Under the pieces are notes generated by a model. It searched no databases, was not told where the DNA came from, and saw only the letters and a program-made list of their open reading frames with translations. A stretch of 13,176 nucleotides of DNA from a bacterium UBP6_UBA1196 (GTDB taxonomy: Bacteria > UBP6 > UBA1177), in assembly GCA_002310035.1 (NCBI GenBank), contig DBYC01000088.1:1-13176 (forward strand). The letters run 5' to 3'. The stretch's first letter is position 1. Each line of letters begins with the position of its first letter. The position numbers and the translations under genes are program-made. Below are positions 1 through 7,425 of this stretch, piece after piece.

Positions 1-21
1 ACCTACGCTGGCAAAAAATAG
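1..21 (+). CDS. 3' end of an upstream gene, possibly rpmE (ribosomal protein L31)
   Basis: In frame 1 the first bases read T-Y-A-G-K-K followed by TAG at 19-21, 20 bases before a strong terminator, which is what the tail of an upstream gene should look like. The basic Gly-Lys-Lys ending and the known rpmE-prfA gene order in many bacteria make L31 a reasonable guess. Six residues cannot identify a family, and the other two plus-strand frames are also open at the window edge, so this call is tentative. Confidence 0.3.
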   Translation, partial: TYAGKK

Positions 22-41
22 CCGCTCTTTTCAATTTTATC

Positions 42-82
42 CCCGTCAATTTCTTGTTTAAAGAGGTTGGCGGGATTTTTTT
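42..82 (+). terminator. Rho-independent terminator upstream of prfA
   Basis: Bases 42-55 pair with 61-74 as a continuous 14-bp stem (three G-U pairs) around the 5-base loop GTTTA. The stem base is CCCG/CGGG, and seven T residues follow at 76-82. This is a textbook intrinsic terminator for the gene upstream. Its T-tract ends only 15 bases before the prfA start, which leaves no room for a separate promoter downstream of it, so it may also act as an attenuator in the prfA leader. Confidence 0.82.
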
Positions 83-97
83 ATCAAGAGGGATCCG

Positions 98-1207
98 ATG
101 CTCGAAATCAAAGACAAACTTGCCGAAATTCACAAGAGTTTCCTGAACATCGAAAAGGAGATCGCGAAACCGGAAACTGTCGGCGACGTGAAAAAATACA
201 CAAAACTCATGCGCGAATACAAACGCCTGAAAAAAATCGTCGACAACTATCTCGAATGGGACAAACTGGAACGCGAGATCGCTGATCAGAAAGAGATGCT
301 TTCGGTCGAAAAAGACCCGGAACTCATCGAAATGATCAAGGCAGAACTTCCCGAACTCGAGGAAAAATACAACGCGATCACAGACGAGCTCAATGTGCTG
401 CTTCTTCCGAGAGATCCGCTTGACGAAAAAAGCGCGATCCTTGAGATCCGTGCAGGAACCGGCGGCGACGAAGCGGCTCTTTTCGCAGAAGAGATCTACC
501 GTATGTACTGCCGCTACGCCGAACTCAACAAGTGGAAAGTCGAGATCATGTCGATCAGCACGGCAGAAGGCGCCGGGATCAAGGAAGTCATATCAGAAAT
601 TTCTGGCGAAGATGTCTACGGCAGGCTCAAATACGAAGGTGGTGTCCACCGCGTCCAGCGTGTTCCTGTCACCGAATCGCAGGGAAGAGTCCACACTTCG
701 GCGATCACGGTCGCGGTCCTTCCGCAGGCTGACGAAATCGATGAAGTCCAGATCGACGAGAAAGACCTTAAAATCGATGTCTACCGTTCAAGCGGCGCAG
801 GCGGACAGCACGTCAACAAGACAGACAGTGCGGTCAGGATCACACACATCCCGACCGGGATCGTAGTCGCGATGCAGGACGAGCGCAGCCAGATCCAGAA
901 CCGTGCAAGGGCGATGAAAGTTTTGGAAGCGAAACTTCTCAAGCTCGAACGCGAAAAACGCGATCAGGAGGTCAGTTCGCAACGCAGAAGCCTTGTCGGA
1001 AGCGGCGACAGATCGGAAAAAATCAGAACTTACAACTTTCCGCAGGGGCGCGTCACCGACCATAGGATCAAACTCACTCTTTACAGAATAAACGAGATCA
1101 TGGAAGGTTCGCTTGACATGATAATAGATCCGCTCATCCACTATCAGAACGCGCTTCTTCTCGGCCAGAGCGTCGAAGAGTTCTCGGGCAGCGACGAAGA
1201 CGAATAG
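98..1207 (+). CDS. prfA: Peptide chain release factor 1 (RF1)
   Basis: This cytoplasmic class I release factor recognises UAA and UAG in the ribosomal A site and triggers hydrolysis of peptidyl-tRNA. The 369-residue length is normal. The helical N-terminal domain covers about residues 1-100. The stop-codon-reading tripeptide is P-V-T at 190-192, the RF1 type and not the SPF of RF2. The catalytic GGQ lies at 235-237 inside SSGAGGQHVNKTDSAVRITH. No RF2-like programmed frameshift is needed. The start is supported by GAGG at 88-91, six bases before ATG. It follows a strong terminator (42-82), so transcription probably depends on read-through from upstream. A prmC methyltransferase gene, often next to prfA, is not in view. 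It converges with the sigma factor gene across 24 bases with no visible hairpin. Confidence 0.98.
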   Translation: MLEIKDKLAEIHKSFLNIEKEIAKPETVGDVKKYTKLMREYKRLKKIVDNYLEWDKLEREIADQKEMLSVEKDPELIEMIKAELPELEEKYNAITDELNVLLLPRDPLDEKSAILEIRAGTGGDEAALFAEEIYRMYCRYAELNKWKVEIMSISTAEGAGIKEVISEISGEDVYGRLKYEGGVHRVQRVPVTESQGRVHTSAITVAVLPQADEIDEVQIDEKDLKIDVYRSSGAGGQHVNKTDSAVRITHIPTGIVVAMQDERSQIQNRARAMKVLEAKLLKLEREKRDQEVSSQRRSLVGSGDRSEKIRTYNFPQGRVTDHRIKLTLYRINEIMEGSLDMIIDPLIHYQNALLLGQSVEEFSGSDEDE

Positions 1208-1231
1208 CTGCGTTTGTCGTTTTTGTGATAA

Positions 1232-2143
1232 TCAGAATATTTCTTCCGCATCGGATTGCGGCTGAGGCAGAAGTTTTGGCTGTTTCATCGTGAAAAGTTT
1301 GATTTTTTCGAGTGCGCGGGATTCGATTTGTCTGACACGCTCCTTGGAAATGCCGTATTTCTCGCCGATTTCTTCCAAAGTCATTGTTTCATCGGCAAGG
1401 TAGCGGTTCCAAATGACGAATTTTTCCCTTTCATTGAGGGTACTTATCGCATTTTGGAGCTTGATTTTCATATCTTCGTCATCGATTTCTTTGTCAAAAT
1501 CGCTTTTATCCTTGAGTTCGATCAGTTTTTCGTCACTTCCGTTGATTGTCTGGTCGATCGAAACATCGTTGTAGGAGGAAACTACCTGAAGTGCATCAAT
1601 GACTTTGTCAGGTGTGACATTGAGCCTTTTTGCGACTTCCTGAATGAGCTCCTCTTTCGATATTTCTCCGTCCTTGTCGTAACTCTGGATATCCCTGATC
1701 GTTGCCATCATATTGAAGAAAAGCTTGCGCTCATCCCTGCTTTTGCCGAAACGTACGATGCTCATCTGGCTGATGATGAATTCCTGGATTTTCGCCTTGA
1801 TCCACCATGTCGCATATGTTGCAAAGCGGACCCCTTTTTCTAAATCAAACTTCTGCAATGCTGTGAGAAGTCCTAAACTTCCCTCCTGAATAAGATCGGG
1901 AACATCACGGAAATTCCTGAATTTATAGGCAAGATTTACGACAAGTTTCAGGTTGCTGACAACGATTTTCTGCGCGGCTTCACGGTTTTGTTCCTCCTTG
2001 AACTGCCTGAAAAGATCGGCTTCCTCTTCCCGCGAAAGATCGGGGACTGAAAGGACGCTTCGGATGTAAGCTGCAAGAGTGTTCTGCGAAAGAATCGGAA
2101 TTTTTGCGATATTTTCATTTTTTCCGTTCAAAGCCTGCCTCAC
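1232..2143 (-). CDS. rpoH: RNA polymerase sigma factor, RpoH/sigma-32-like
   Basis: This is a sigma-70-family group 3-like factor of 303 residues that directs core RNA polymerase to an alternative promoter class, by homology heat-shock genes. Region 1.2 is at about residues 22-50. Region 2 is at about 65-125 (DLIQEG, GVRFATYATWWI). An RpoH-box-like stretch, ERKLFFNM, is at 138-145; the sigma-32 consensus is Q(R/K)KLFFNLR, so this copy is somewhat divergent. Region 4.2 is at about 254-281 (TLEEIGEKYGISKERVRQIE). No long RpoD-type N-terminus is present. The GTG start overlaps the stop of the upstream CHI-like gene as GTGA and has no good Shine-Dalgarno, implying translational coupling. A TTG four codons later (2131) with GAGG six bases ahead is an alternative start. 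Family assignment is firm; the exact regulon is inference. Confidence 0.92.
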   Translation of the reverse strand: MRQALNGKNENIAKIPILSQNTLAAYIRSVLSVPDLSREEEADLFRQFKEEQNREAAQKIVVSNLKLVVNLAYKFRNFRDVPDLIQEGSLGLLTALQKFDLEKGVRFATYATWWIKAKIQEFIISQMSIVRFGKSRDERKLFFNMMATIRDIQSYDKDGEISKEELIQEVAKRLNVTPDKVIDALQVVSSYNDVSIDQTINGSDEKLIELKDKSDFDKEIDDEDMKIKLQNAISTLNEREKFVIWNRYLADETMTLEEIGEKYGISKERVRQIESRALEKIKLFTMKQPKLLPQPQSDAEEIF

Positions 2144-2715
2144 TTTTTTCTGATTTTTATTGCTTCTTCACGCAGTTTCGGGTCGGCGCAGTTGTTGTTG
2201 AACCAGATCCCGAAGAGGGCGCGTTTGAAGTCGTGACCTTTGATTACGCCCAAAAGTTCCTGCTCGAAATATATTTCTGTTCCTTTTTCCGGCAGGTATA
2301 AAAATGTTATATGTTTGTTTTTTTTGGGTTTTTTGCCTGAATTTTTAAGCATTGCCAGAAATGTGTCAATGCGCGTCTGAATCGTTTTCAAAAATGCCTT
2401 GTCATGATCCATACCGTAGCTGAAACCGCGTCGGAGTTCTTTTATGAGAAAGCTCATTGCCAGAACATTCGAAAGAGATACAAGACGGATCGCCATCGGC
2501 TGGTCTGCGTTTTTCAGCTTCATGTTGTCAGTTTCGTTTCCGGCGACATAAAGTCCGATTGCGTAAAAAGAGCCGAACGGAGCGAAAATACCGTAATTCC
2601 TGAGCGGAATCGTCAGGTTTTCATTAACTTTAATTTCGGGGTCATAGTTTACTTTGGCTGCGAAAAGTGAAAACGAAAGACAAAAAATAGAAAGAAGAAA
2701 AACGATTTTCTTCAT
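2140..2715 (-). CDS. Exported chalcone isomerase-like protein
   Basis: A 191-residue protein with an N-terminal signal peptide: K2K3, a hydrophobic core at about 4-18, and a likely cut after the FAA at 18-20. It should therefore be periplasmic. Two stretches match the bacterial chalcone-isomerase-like family (Pfam Chalcone_3 type): FYAIGLYV at 50-57 and, near the C-terminus, KGTEIYF then DFKRALFGIWF (144-150 and 162-172). Flavonoid synthesis is not expected in bacteria. The fold is related to fatty-acid-binding CHI-like proteins, but the role of the bacterial members is unclear and I assign none. ATGA overlaps with proS upstream, and GTGA with the sigma gene downstream, place it in the middle of a tightly coupled three-gene unit. 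The start is fixed by the signal peptide and the 4-base overlap. Confidence 0.8.
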   Translation of the reverse strand: MKKIVFLLSIFCLSFSLFAAKVNYDPEIKVNENLTIPLRNYGIFAPFGSFYAIGLYVAGNETDNMKLKNADQPMAIRLVSLSNVLAMSFLIKELRRGFSYGMDHDKAFLKTIQTRIDTFLAMLKNSGKKPKKNKHITFLYLPEKGTEIYFEQELLGVIKGHDFKRALFGIWFNNNCADPKLREEAIKIRKK

Positions 2716-4436
2716 ATCTGCTTCAATTCTTCCTTTTTGAAATTGACAATAAAATCAACGGCTTCTTCGATCTTGATTTCTTTTTTCTCGTTTGTTTTGC
2801 GGATTTTTACTTCAACGATGCCTTTTTCAAGCGATTTTGCGCCGAAAATGATCTGAACAGGATAACCGACAAGGTCTGCATCGTTGAACTTGAATCCCGC
2901 TCTTTCGTCACGGTCGTCGATAACTGTCTCGACTCCAGCCATATTGAGTTTTTCATAGAAATCGAAAGCTGCGTTTTTGACCTCCTCTTTGTTCATCTGG
3001 AGCGGAAGGACGATCGCCTCGTAAGGCGCGATCGCCATCGGCCAGATTATGCCGAATTCGTCGTGGTTCTGCTCTATCGCAGCCTGAACCGTTCTGCCTA
3101 CGCCGATCCCGTAGCAGCCCATGACAGCGGGAACGGAAGCACCGCTTTCGTCAATGAACTCGCATTTCATTTTCGAACTGTATTTCGTGCCGAGGTAGAA
3201 AACCTGTCCGACTTCGATCCCGCGGCACTCTTCAAGAAGACCGTCGCAGTGAGGGCATCTTTCACCGGCAGTCGTAACAACGAAATCAGCTATCGCATCG
3301 GGTGTAAAGTCGCGTTTGATTACGACATTTTCAGTGTGGTAGCCGACTTTGTTCGCGCCCGCTGTGAGCGAAGGCATTGTCGTTACAGAATAGTCGGCAA
3401 GGATCTTTATCTGTTTTTTAAGACCTACCGGCCCGATGAAGCCGTGTTCCGCGCCCGAAATTTCCTCGATCACCGAATCGCTTGCAAGCTCGACAGCGTT
3501 TCCTTTGCAGAAAGCCTGGACTTTCGCTTCGTTGATCTCTTTGTCGCCGCGGATAAGAATGAGGACCGGCTCTTCATCGACCATGTAAATCATCGATTTC
3601 ATTATTTCTTTCGTGGTCTTGCCCAAAAATGCCGCAACTTCTTCGACCGATTTCTGATCTGGAGTCGCAACATCTTTCATCGGCGGAACAGCAGAAAAAT
3701 CAAGTTCGTTTTCTTTGTAAACCGATGTCGCCTTTTCAAGGTTAGCCGCATAATCGCATTTGCTGCATGAAAGGATCGTGTCTTCGCCTGCATCGGCAAG
3801 GACCTGGAATTCGTGGCTCATGTCGCCGCCGATCGCGCCTGTAGCCGCATCGACCGGTTTGAATTTAAGGCCGCTTCTTCTGAAAATAGCGTTGTAAGCC
3901 TCATACATTTTTTTGTAGGATTCCTTCGCCTTTTCTTCGCTGACATCGAACGAATAGCCGTCTTTCATTATAAATTCGCGGCCTCTCATCAGACCGAAAC
4001 GCGGACGGACTTCGTCACGGAACTTGCTCTGGAACTGGTAAAGGTTGTATGGTAGCTGTTTGTAGCTTCTGAGGTTTCTGCGGACCATATCGGTAATGAC
4101 TTCTTCGTGTGTCGGGCCAAGGCAGAAATCGCCGCCCTTTCTGTCTTTCAGACGCAGAAGTTCGGGACCGTAGTAGCCCCATCTGCCGCTTTCCTGCCAG
4201 AGCTCTGCAGGCTGTACCGACGGCATTAAAACTTCCTGACAGCCGCGTTTGTTGAGCTCTTCGCGGATGATGTCTTCAAGTTTTCTGATGCTTCTGAGAA
4301 CGAGCGGAAGATAGTTATAAACGCCGCTCGCAAGTTTCTGTATCATTCCGGCGCGGTAAAGCAGACGGTGGCTTTCGATTTGCGCCTCTTTGGGAACTTC
4401 TTTCAATGTCTGGAAAAAAAGCTGGCTTACTCTCAT
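2712..4436 (-). CDS. proS: Prolyl-tRNA synthetase, bacterial type with editing domain
   Basis: This cytoplasmic class II aminoacyl-tRNA synthetase attaches proline to tRNA(Pro). Its 574 residues match the usual size of the bacterial form with an inserted editing domain. Active-site elements visible are GPTHEE at 107-112, motif 2 (FRDEVRPRFGLMRGREF, 139-155) and motif 3 (GCYGIGVGR, 440-448). The anticodon-binding domain follows from about 470. Between about 230 and 395 lies the YbaK-like insertion that deacylates Ala-tRNA(Pro), including KEIMKS with a Lys at about 280, the position of the catalytic editing Lys in E. coli. CSKC (224-227) and CPHC (394-397) flank the insertion and could hold a metal. 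ATG is preceded by GGAG seven bases away. The gene lies 64 bases downstream of the helicase gene, and its stop overlaps the CHI-like start (ATGA). Confidence 0.98.
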   Translation of the reverse strand: MRVSQLFFQTLKEVPKEAQIESHRLLYRAGMIQKLASGVYNYLPLVLRSIRKLEDIIREELNKRGCQEVLMPSVQPAELWQESGRWGYYGPELLRLKDRKGGDFCLGPTHEEVITDMVRRNLRSYKQLPYNLYQFQSKFRDEVRPRFGLMRGREFIMKDGYSFDVSEEKAKESYKKMYEAYNAIFRRSGLKFKPVDAATGAIGGDMSHEFQVLADAGEDTILSCSKCDYAANLEKATSVYKENELDFSAVPPMKDVATPDQKSVEEVAAFLGKTTKEIMKSMIYMVDEEPVLILIRGDKEINEAKVQAFCKGNAVELASDSVIEEISGAEHGFIGPVGLKKQIKILADYSVTTMPSLTAGANKVGYHTENVVIKRDFTPDAIADFVVTTAGERCPHCDGLLEECRGIEVGQVFYLGTKYSSKMKCEFIDESGASVPAVMGCYGIGVGRTVQAAIEQNHDEFGIIWPMAIAPYEAIVLPLQMNKEEVKNAAFDFYEKLNMAGVETVIDDRDERAGFKFNDADLVGYPVQIIFGAKSLEKGIVEVKIRKTNEKKEIKIEEAVDFIVNFKKEELKQI

Positions 4437-4466
4437 TGTATTTCTCCGTTAAAAAACAAAAACCAG

Positions 4467-4497
4467 TGATTATAATCATTTTTTGGAATTTTCATAG
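4467..4497 (-). promoter_or_regulatory. Candidate proS promoter with 12-bp palindrome
   Basis: In the 64-base gap between the helicase and proS, a perfect -10 hexamer TATAAT (4474 down to 4469) lies within the perfect 12-base palindrome TGATTATAATCA (4467-4478). A start near 4462 would give a leader of about 25 bases carrying the GGAG ribosome site. The -35 is poor (CTATGA at 17-base spacing), so the promoter may be weak, activator-dependent, or absent. The palindrome could be an operator or simply A/T-rich coincidence. Confidence 0.35.
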
Positions 4498-4500
4498 TAA

Positions 4501-7014
4501 TCAGGCGTTTCTGCCAAAAAAATCTTTAATTTCGCCTGCGATCGCAGCTACCGGCAGCGGTTTGAAGCGGACTCCCGCCGGAACAGCGAGGATAAAATCC
4601 TTGCCGTAATATTTTTCCAAGATGCGTTTGTCGAGGACGGTAACCGTTCCGATGTCGTTTTTCGTGCGGATGAGCCTGCCGAAACCCTGCTTGAATTTGA
4701 GAACGGCGTTAGGCAGAGTGTAGGCAATAAAACCGCTTTCTCCGGTTTCATTTTCAAGTTTCGCGACATAACGCTTGATGAAAGGATGGCTCGGAAAACG
4801 GAAGGGAAGTTTGATTATCACGAGATTGCGGAGAGTTTCTCCCTTCATGTCGATCCCTTCCCAGAAAGTTTCGGTTGCAAGCAGAGTCGCGTTCACGTCT
4901 TCGCGGAACTTTTTCAGAATCGCCTGGACAGGCAGTTTTCCCTGTGAGATCACATCGAAATCGAGGTCTTTGAAATATTTGAGAGCCGCCTCGCGATGGC
5001 TTATCGAAGTAAAAAGGACAAGTGCGCCGCCTCCAGAAGCCTTTACGATTTCGCGTGCCGCCTCGATGCTTTCGGAGTCGAAAAACTCGCGGTCTCTCGA
5101 CGGATCGGGCATGTCGCTGCCGATGAAAGCCTTTATCTGCGTTGCGTAATCGAAGCAGCTTTCAAGACTCATAGCATTTTTTTCACGTTCGCAAAGGGCA
5201 AGGCCGCTTTCTCGGTAGAAAAAGTCAAAACCGCTTTCGCCTTTGCCGGTCGTCAGTGTCGCGGAAGTGAAGATCAGAGTTTTCGTTCCTTTGTAAAGAT
5301 TGTCCGCAAGAATTTTCTGCACATTGAGCGGGCTTATCGTCAGAGTGAGCGAATCCCCGTTTTTTTCACCCCAGAAAACCTGGGTCTCCGTGTTCGTGCC
5401 GATGCAGAATTCGCTGTAAAACTCGGCCTGGGCGTTGATTTTCGCGACAGTCGCTTCAAGATCGGTTATCAGCGAGCGGTTCAGATCGTCCATTGCGCTG
5501 CGCAGCACTATTTCCTCGTCTTTTTCCTTCAGCTGTTTGACGACAGGGGCCACAAGGTCGGTAATTTCGGCTAAAACCGCAACGATCTGCCCGAGGATCC
5601 CCGACATTTTTTCCCGTTTTTCAGGGTTGTCCAGTTCGTAAAGATTTTCGTCGCCGCTTCTGTTTAAACTGGCGATAAGTTCAGGAAAAAACGAGTTGTA
5701 AATTTTCCCCTGAATGCCGCTTGAAAGGATGTTTACCGCTTTTTCCAGCGGTTTCAGCATCATTGAATCGGCGTTATTGCTAAGGATTTTTGTAAGAAGT
5801 CCCTGACCGTTTGAAGTGTTGTAAAGCTTTCCGAGCAGCTTTTTAACTGAGTTCGAGGAAACCGATTCGCCGAGGAAACTGACCGCGCTTTTAAAAATGT
5901 TGTGCGCTTCGTCAATTACCAGAATATCAAACTTCGGCAGGATCCCTTCGCTTTCGTCTTCTTCGGATTTCATCGAGACATCAGCCATAAGAAGATGATG
6001 GTTGACAAGGATAAGCGAAGCGAAATTTGCCCGCCGCCGCGCCTTGAAAAAGAAACATGAGCTGAAAAAACGGCATTTGCTTTTTTCGCATGCGAGCTCA
6101 TCGGCGCAGATTTCGTTCCAGATATCAAGTGCGACTGCCGAATTCATACTTGAACGCGAGCCGTCGTCAGTCAGGTTGAGCCAGCGGTCGATTTCGTCAA
6201 CTGTGTCAAGGTTGTTTTTTGAAGCCGGATCTTCTTCGATTTTTGTCTGGACTGCACCCATCCGGAAAGCGGAATATTTTCTTTTACAAAGGTAGTTCGC
6301 GCGCCCTTTCAGCACGACGGTGCCGATCTCCTCGATGTCAAGTTTTTTGAGCAGAGCCGGAATATCTTTGTTGTAAAGCTGTTCCTGCAGGGCGATGGTA
6401 GATGTGCTGACGACCGCTTTTTTCCCGCGGTTTTTCGAAACATAAAGGAGAATAGGCACAAGGTAGGCAAAACTTTTTCCTGTTCCCGTTCCGGCTTCGG
6501 CGACTAAAATTGATGACGAGTTCACTGCTTCGGCAACTCCGATCGCCATTTTTGTCTGCGGCATTCTGAATTCGAATTCGCTGTCTGACTGTGCCAATCT
6601 GCCGTTTTTACTGAAAATTCCGGCAACTTCCTCGCAGTCGAGAGGCTCCGTCTCCGTGCTTTCGGGCATGATCCTTTCGACGACCGGAAAAATGTTTATC
6701 AGCTGATTGTCGACGATGTATGACCCGACGCTTTTTTCCGCCGCGCGGGCCGCGACTTCAAGGTCTGCGGCACTCGGACTGACGTTTCCGCTCGGATGGT
6801 TGTGGATCAGGATCTCGCCGGGCTGAGCCGTTGCGATAACTGCCGGAACTGAATTTGAATTTCCCATTGCGGCGCGGCGCAGGTCGCAGACCAGACCGTC
6901 TGTATCGACCTTGCCGACCATGACAATTTCATTGCCGCCGTTCTGCGAAATCAAGTGTTTCGCAAGTTTCATGGCTTCCGCCGTAAAATAAGACTCTGCC
7001 TTAAACGACGACAT
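4501..7014 (-). CDS. dinG: JAB/RadC domain fused to DinG-type (XPD-family) DNA helicase
   Basis: An 837-residue fusion. Residues about 15-115 form a RadC-like JAB/MPN domain: IHNHPSGNVSPSAAD gives H71, H73 and D84 as putative Zn2+ ligands, with E29 as a possible catalytic acid. From about 150 an XPD/DinG superfamily 2 helicase follows. It has Walker A EAGTGTGKS (173-181), GRANYLC with C243, then C309-x4-C314-x5-C320 giving the four [4Fe-4S] ligands with DinG-like spacing, VNHHLLMADV (337-346), DEAH (369-372 region) and QGFGRLIR (776-783). DinG helicases unwind 5'-3' at R-loops, D-loops and G-quadruplexes. The JAB domain may be a peptidase or a DNA-structure adaptor; its target is unknown. The ATG at 7014 has only a weak Shine-Dalgarno. 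Met15 is an alternative start, but residues 9-30 look like part of the domain. It lies 54 bases after the HU gene. Confidence 0.93.
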   Translation of the reverse strand: MSSFKAESYFTAEAMKLAKHLISQNGGNEIVMVGKVDTDGLVCDLRRAAMGNSNSVPAVIATAQPGEILIHNHPSGNVSPSAADLEVAARAAEKSVGSYIVDNQLINIFPVVERIMPESTETEPLDCEEVAGIFSKNGRLAQSDSEFEFRMPQTKMAIGVAEAVNSSSILVAEAGTGTGKSFAYLVPILLYVSKNRGKKAVVSTSTIALQEQLYNKDIPALLKKLDIEEIGTVVLKGRANYLCKRKYSAFRMGAVQTKIEEDPASKNNLDTVDEIDRWLNLTDDGSRSSMNSAVALDIWNEICADELACEKSKCRFFSSCFFFKARRRANFASLILVNHHLLMADVSMKSEEDESEGILPKFDILVIDEAHNIFKSAVSFLGESVSSNSVKKLLGKLYNTSNGQGLLTKILSNNADSMMLKPLEKAVNILSSGIQGKIYNSFFPELIASLNRSGDENLYELDNPEKREKMSGILGQIVAVLAEITDLVAPVVKQLKEKDEEIVLRSAMDDLNRSLITDLEATVAKINAQAEFYSEFCIGTNTETQVFWGEKNGDSLTLTISPLNVQKILADNLYKGTKTLIFTSATLTTGKGESGFDFFYRESGLALCEREKNAMSLESCFDYATQIKAFIGSDMPDPSRDREFFDSESIEAAREIVKASGGGALVLFTSISHREAALKYFKDLDFDVISQGKLPVQAILKKFREDVNATLLATETFWEGIDMKGETLRNLVIIKLPFRFPSHPFIKRYVAKLENETGESGFIAYTLPNAVLKFKQGFGRLIRTKNDIGTVTVLDKRILEKYYGKDFILAVPAGVRFKPLPVAAIAGEIKDFFGRNA

Positions 7015-7068
7015 GAAATTTATCCGGAAAATTCAAGCCGCGTGATGCGGTTGAAAAACTGAAGCTGA

Positions 7069-7344
7069 TCAGTCGTTGATGCGTGCGAGAAGATCTTTTC
7101 CAGCTTTGAAGAAAGGAAGTTTCTTCTGTTCGACTTTGATTGTTTCTCCTGTTTTGGGATTTCTTCCGTTATAAGCGGCGTAGTTGCGTACTACGAAACT
7201 TCCGAAACCTCTGATCTCAACACGTTCTCCGTTGTTGAGAGCTTCAACCATAGCATCGACCATAAGGTTTACAAACTGTTCAGCACTTCTTTTTGAAAGG
7301 TTTGCTTTGTCTGAGAAAACAGCGATTAAATTGGACTTATTCAT
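7069..7344 (-). CDS. HU/IHF-family DNA-bending protein (IHF-beta-like)
   Basis: A 91-residue nucleoid protein. It has the N-terminal helical dimerisation part (NKSNLIAVFSDKANLSKR), the IRGFGSF turn at 44-50, and the DNA-intercalating arm tip GRNPKTG at 60-66 with the key Pro63, ending PFFKAGKDLL. Such proteins bend DNA as dimers in replication, recombination and transcription complexes. IHF-beta-like wording fits VEIRGFGSF and the C-terminal PFFKAGKDL, but HU and IHF cannot be separated reliably here. ATG at 7344 is preferred over an in-frame ATG ten codons upstream because GGAGG lies five bases before it. The 81-base A/T-rich gap upstream (7345-7425) probably carries its own promoter, though I see no convincing -35/-10 pair, only a near -10 (TAAAAT). 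Only 54 bases separate it from the helicase gene downstream. Confidence 0.95.
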   Translation of the reverse strand: MNKSNLIAVFSDKANLSKRSAEQFVNLMVDAMVEALNNGERVEIRGFGSFVVRNYAAYNGRNPKTGETIKVEQKKLPFFKAGKDLLARIND

Positions 7345-7425
7345 TCTTTCCTCCGTAAAAATGTCTATCCACAAAAAAGCCTGTTGTTTTTAATCATTTT
7401 AAACAATATTGCAAGAAAAAATTCA

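Noticed and set aside
98..1207. Apparent excess of GATC, strongest in prfA (about 20 sites by eye).
   Set aside because: Most arise from ATC isoleucine codons following G-ending codons; other genes show a smaller excess. This is explained by codon choice, and no Dam-like or restriction gene is in view.
3063..3770. Long open frame antisense to proS (about 235 codons), and similar antisense frames over the sigma, helicase and TPR genes.
   Set aside because: The opposite strand encodes clear conserved proteins. The antisense products show no family motif and no ribosome site, as expected of shadows caused by codon composition.
7014..7090. Short hairpins after the HU gene on the minus strand (ACTGA/TCAGT followed by T5, and CCGC/GCGG) as a terminator.
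   Set aside because: Stems are only 4-5 bp and one includes the stop codon; too weak to call, and the helicase gene follows in 54 bases.
7345..7425. A definite hup promoter in the A/T-rich gap (TTGCAA, TAAAAT).
   Set aside because: No -35/-10 pair has acceptable spacing; the region is probably regulatory but I cannot place the elements.
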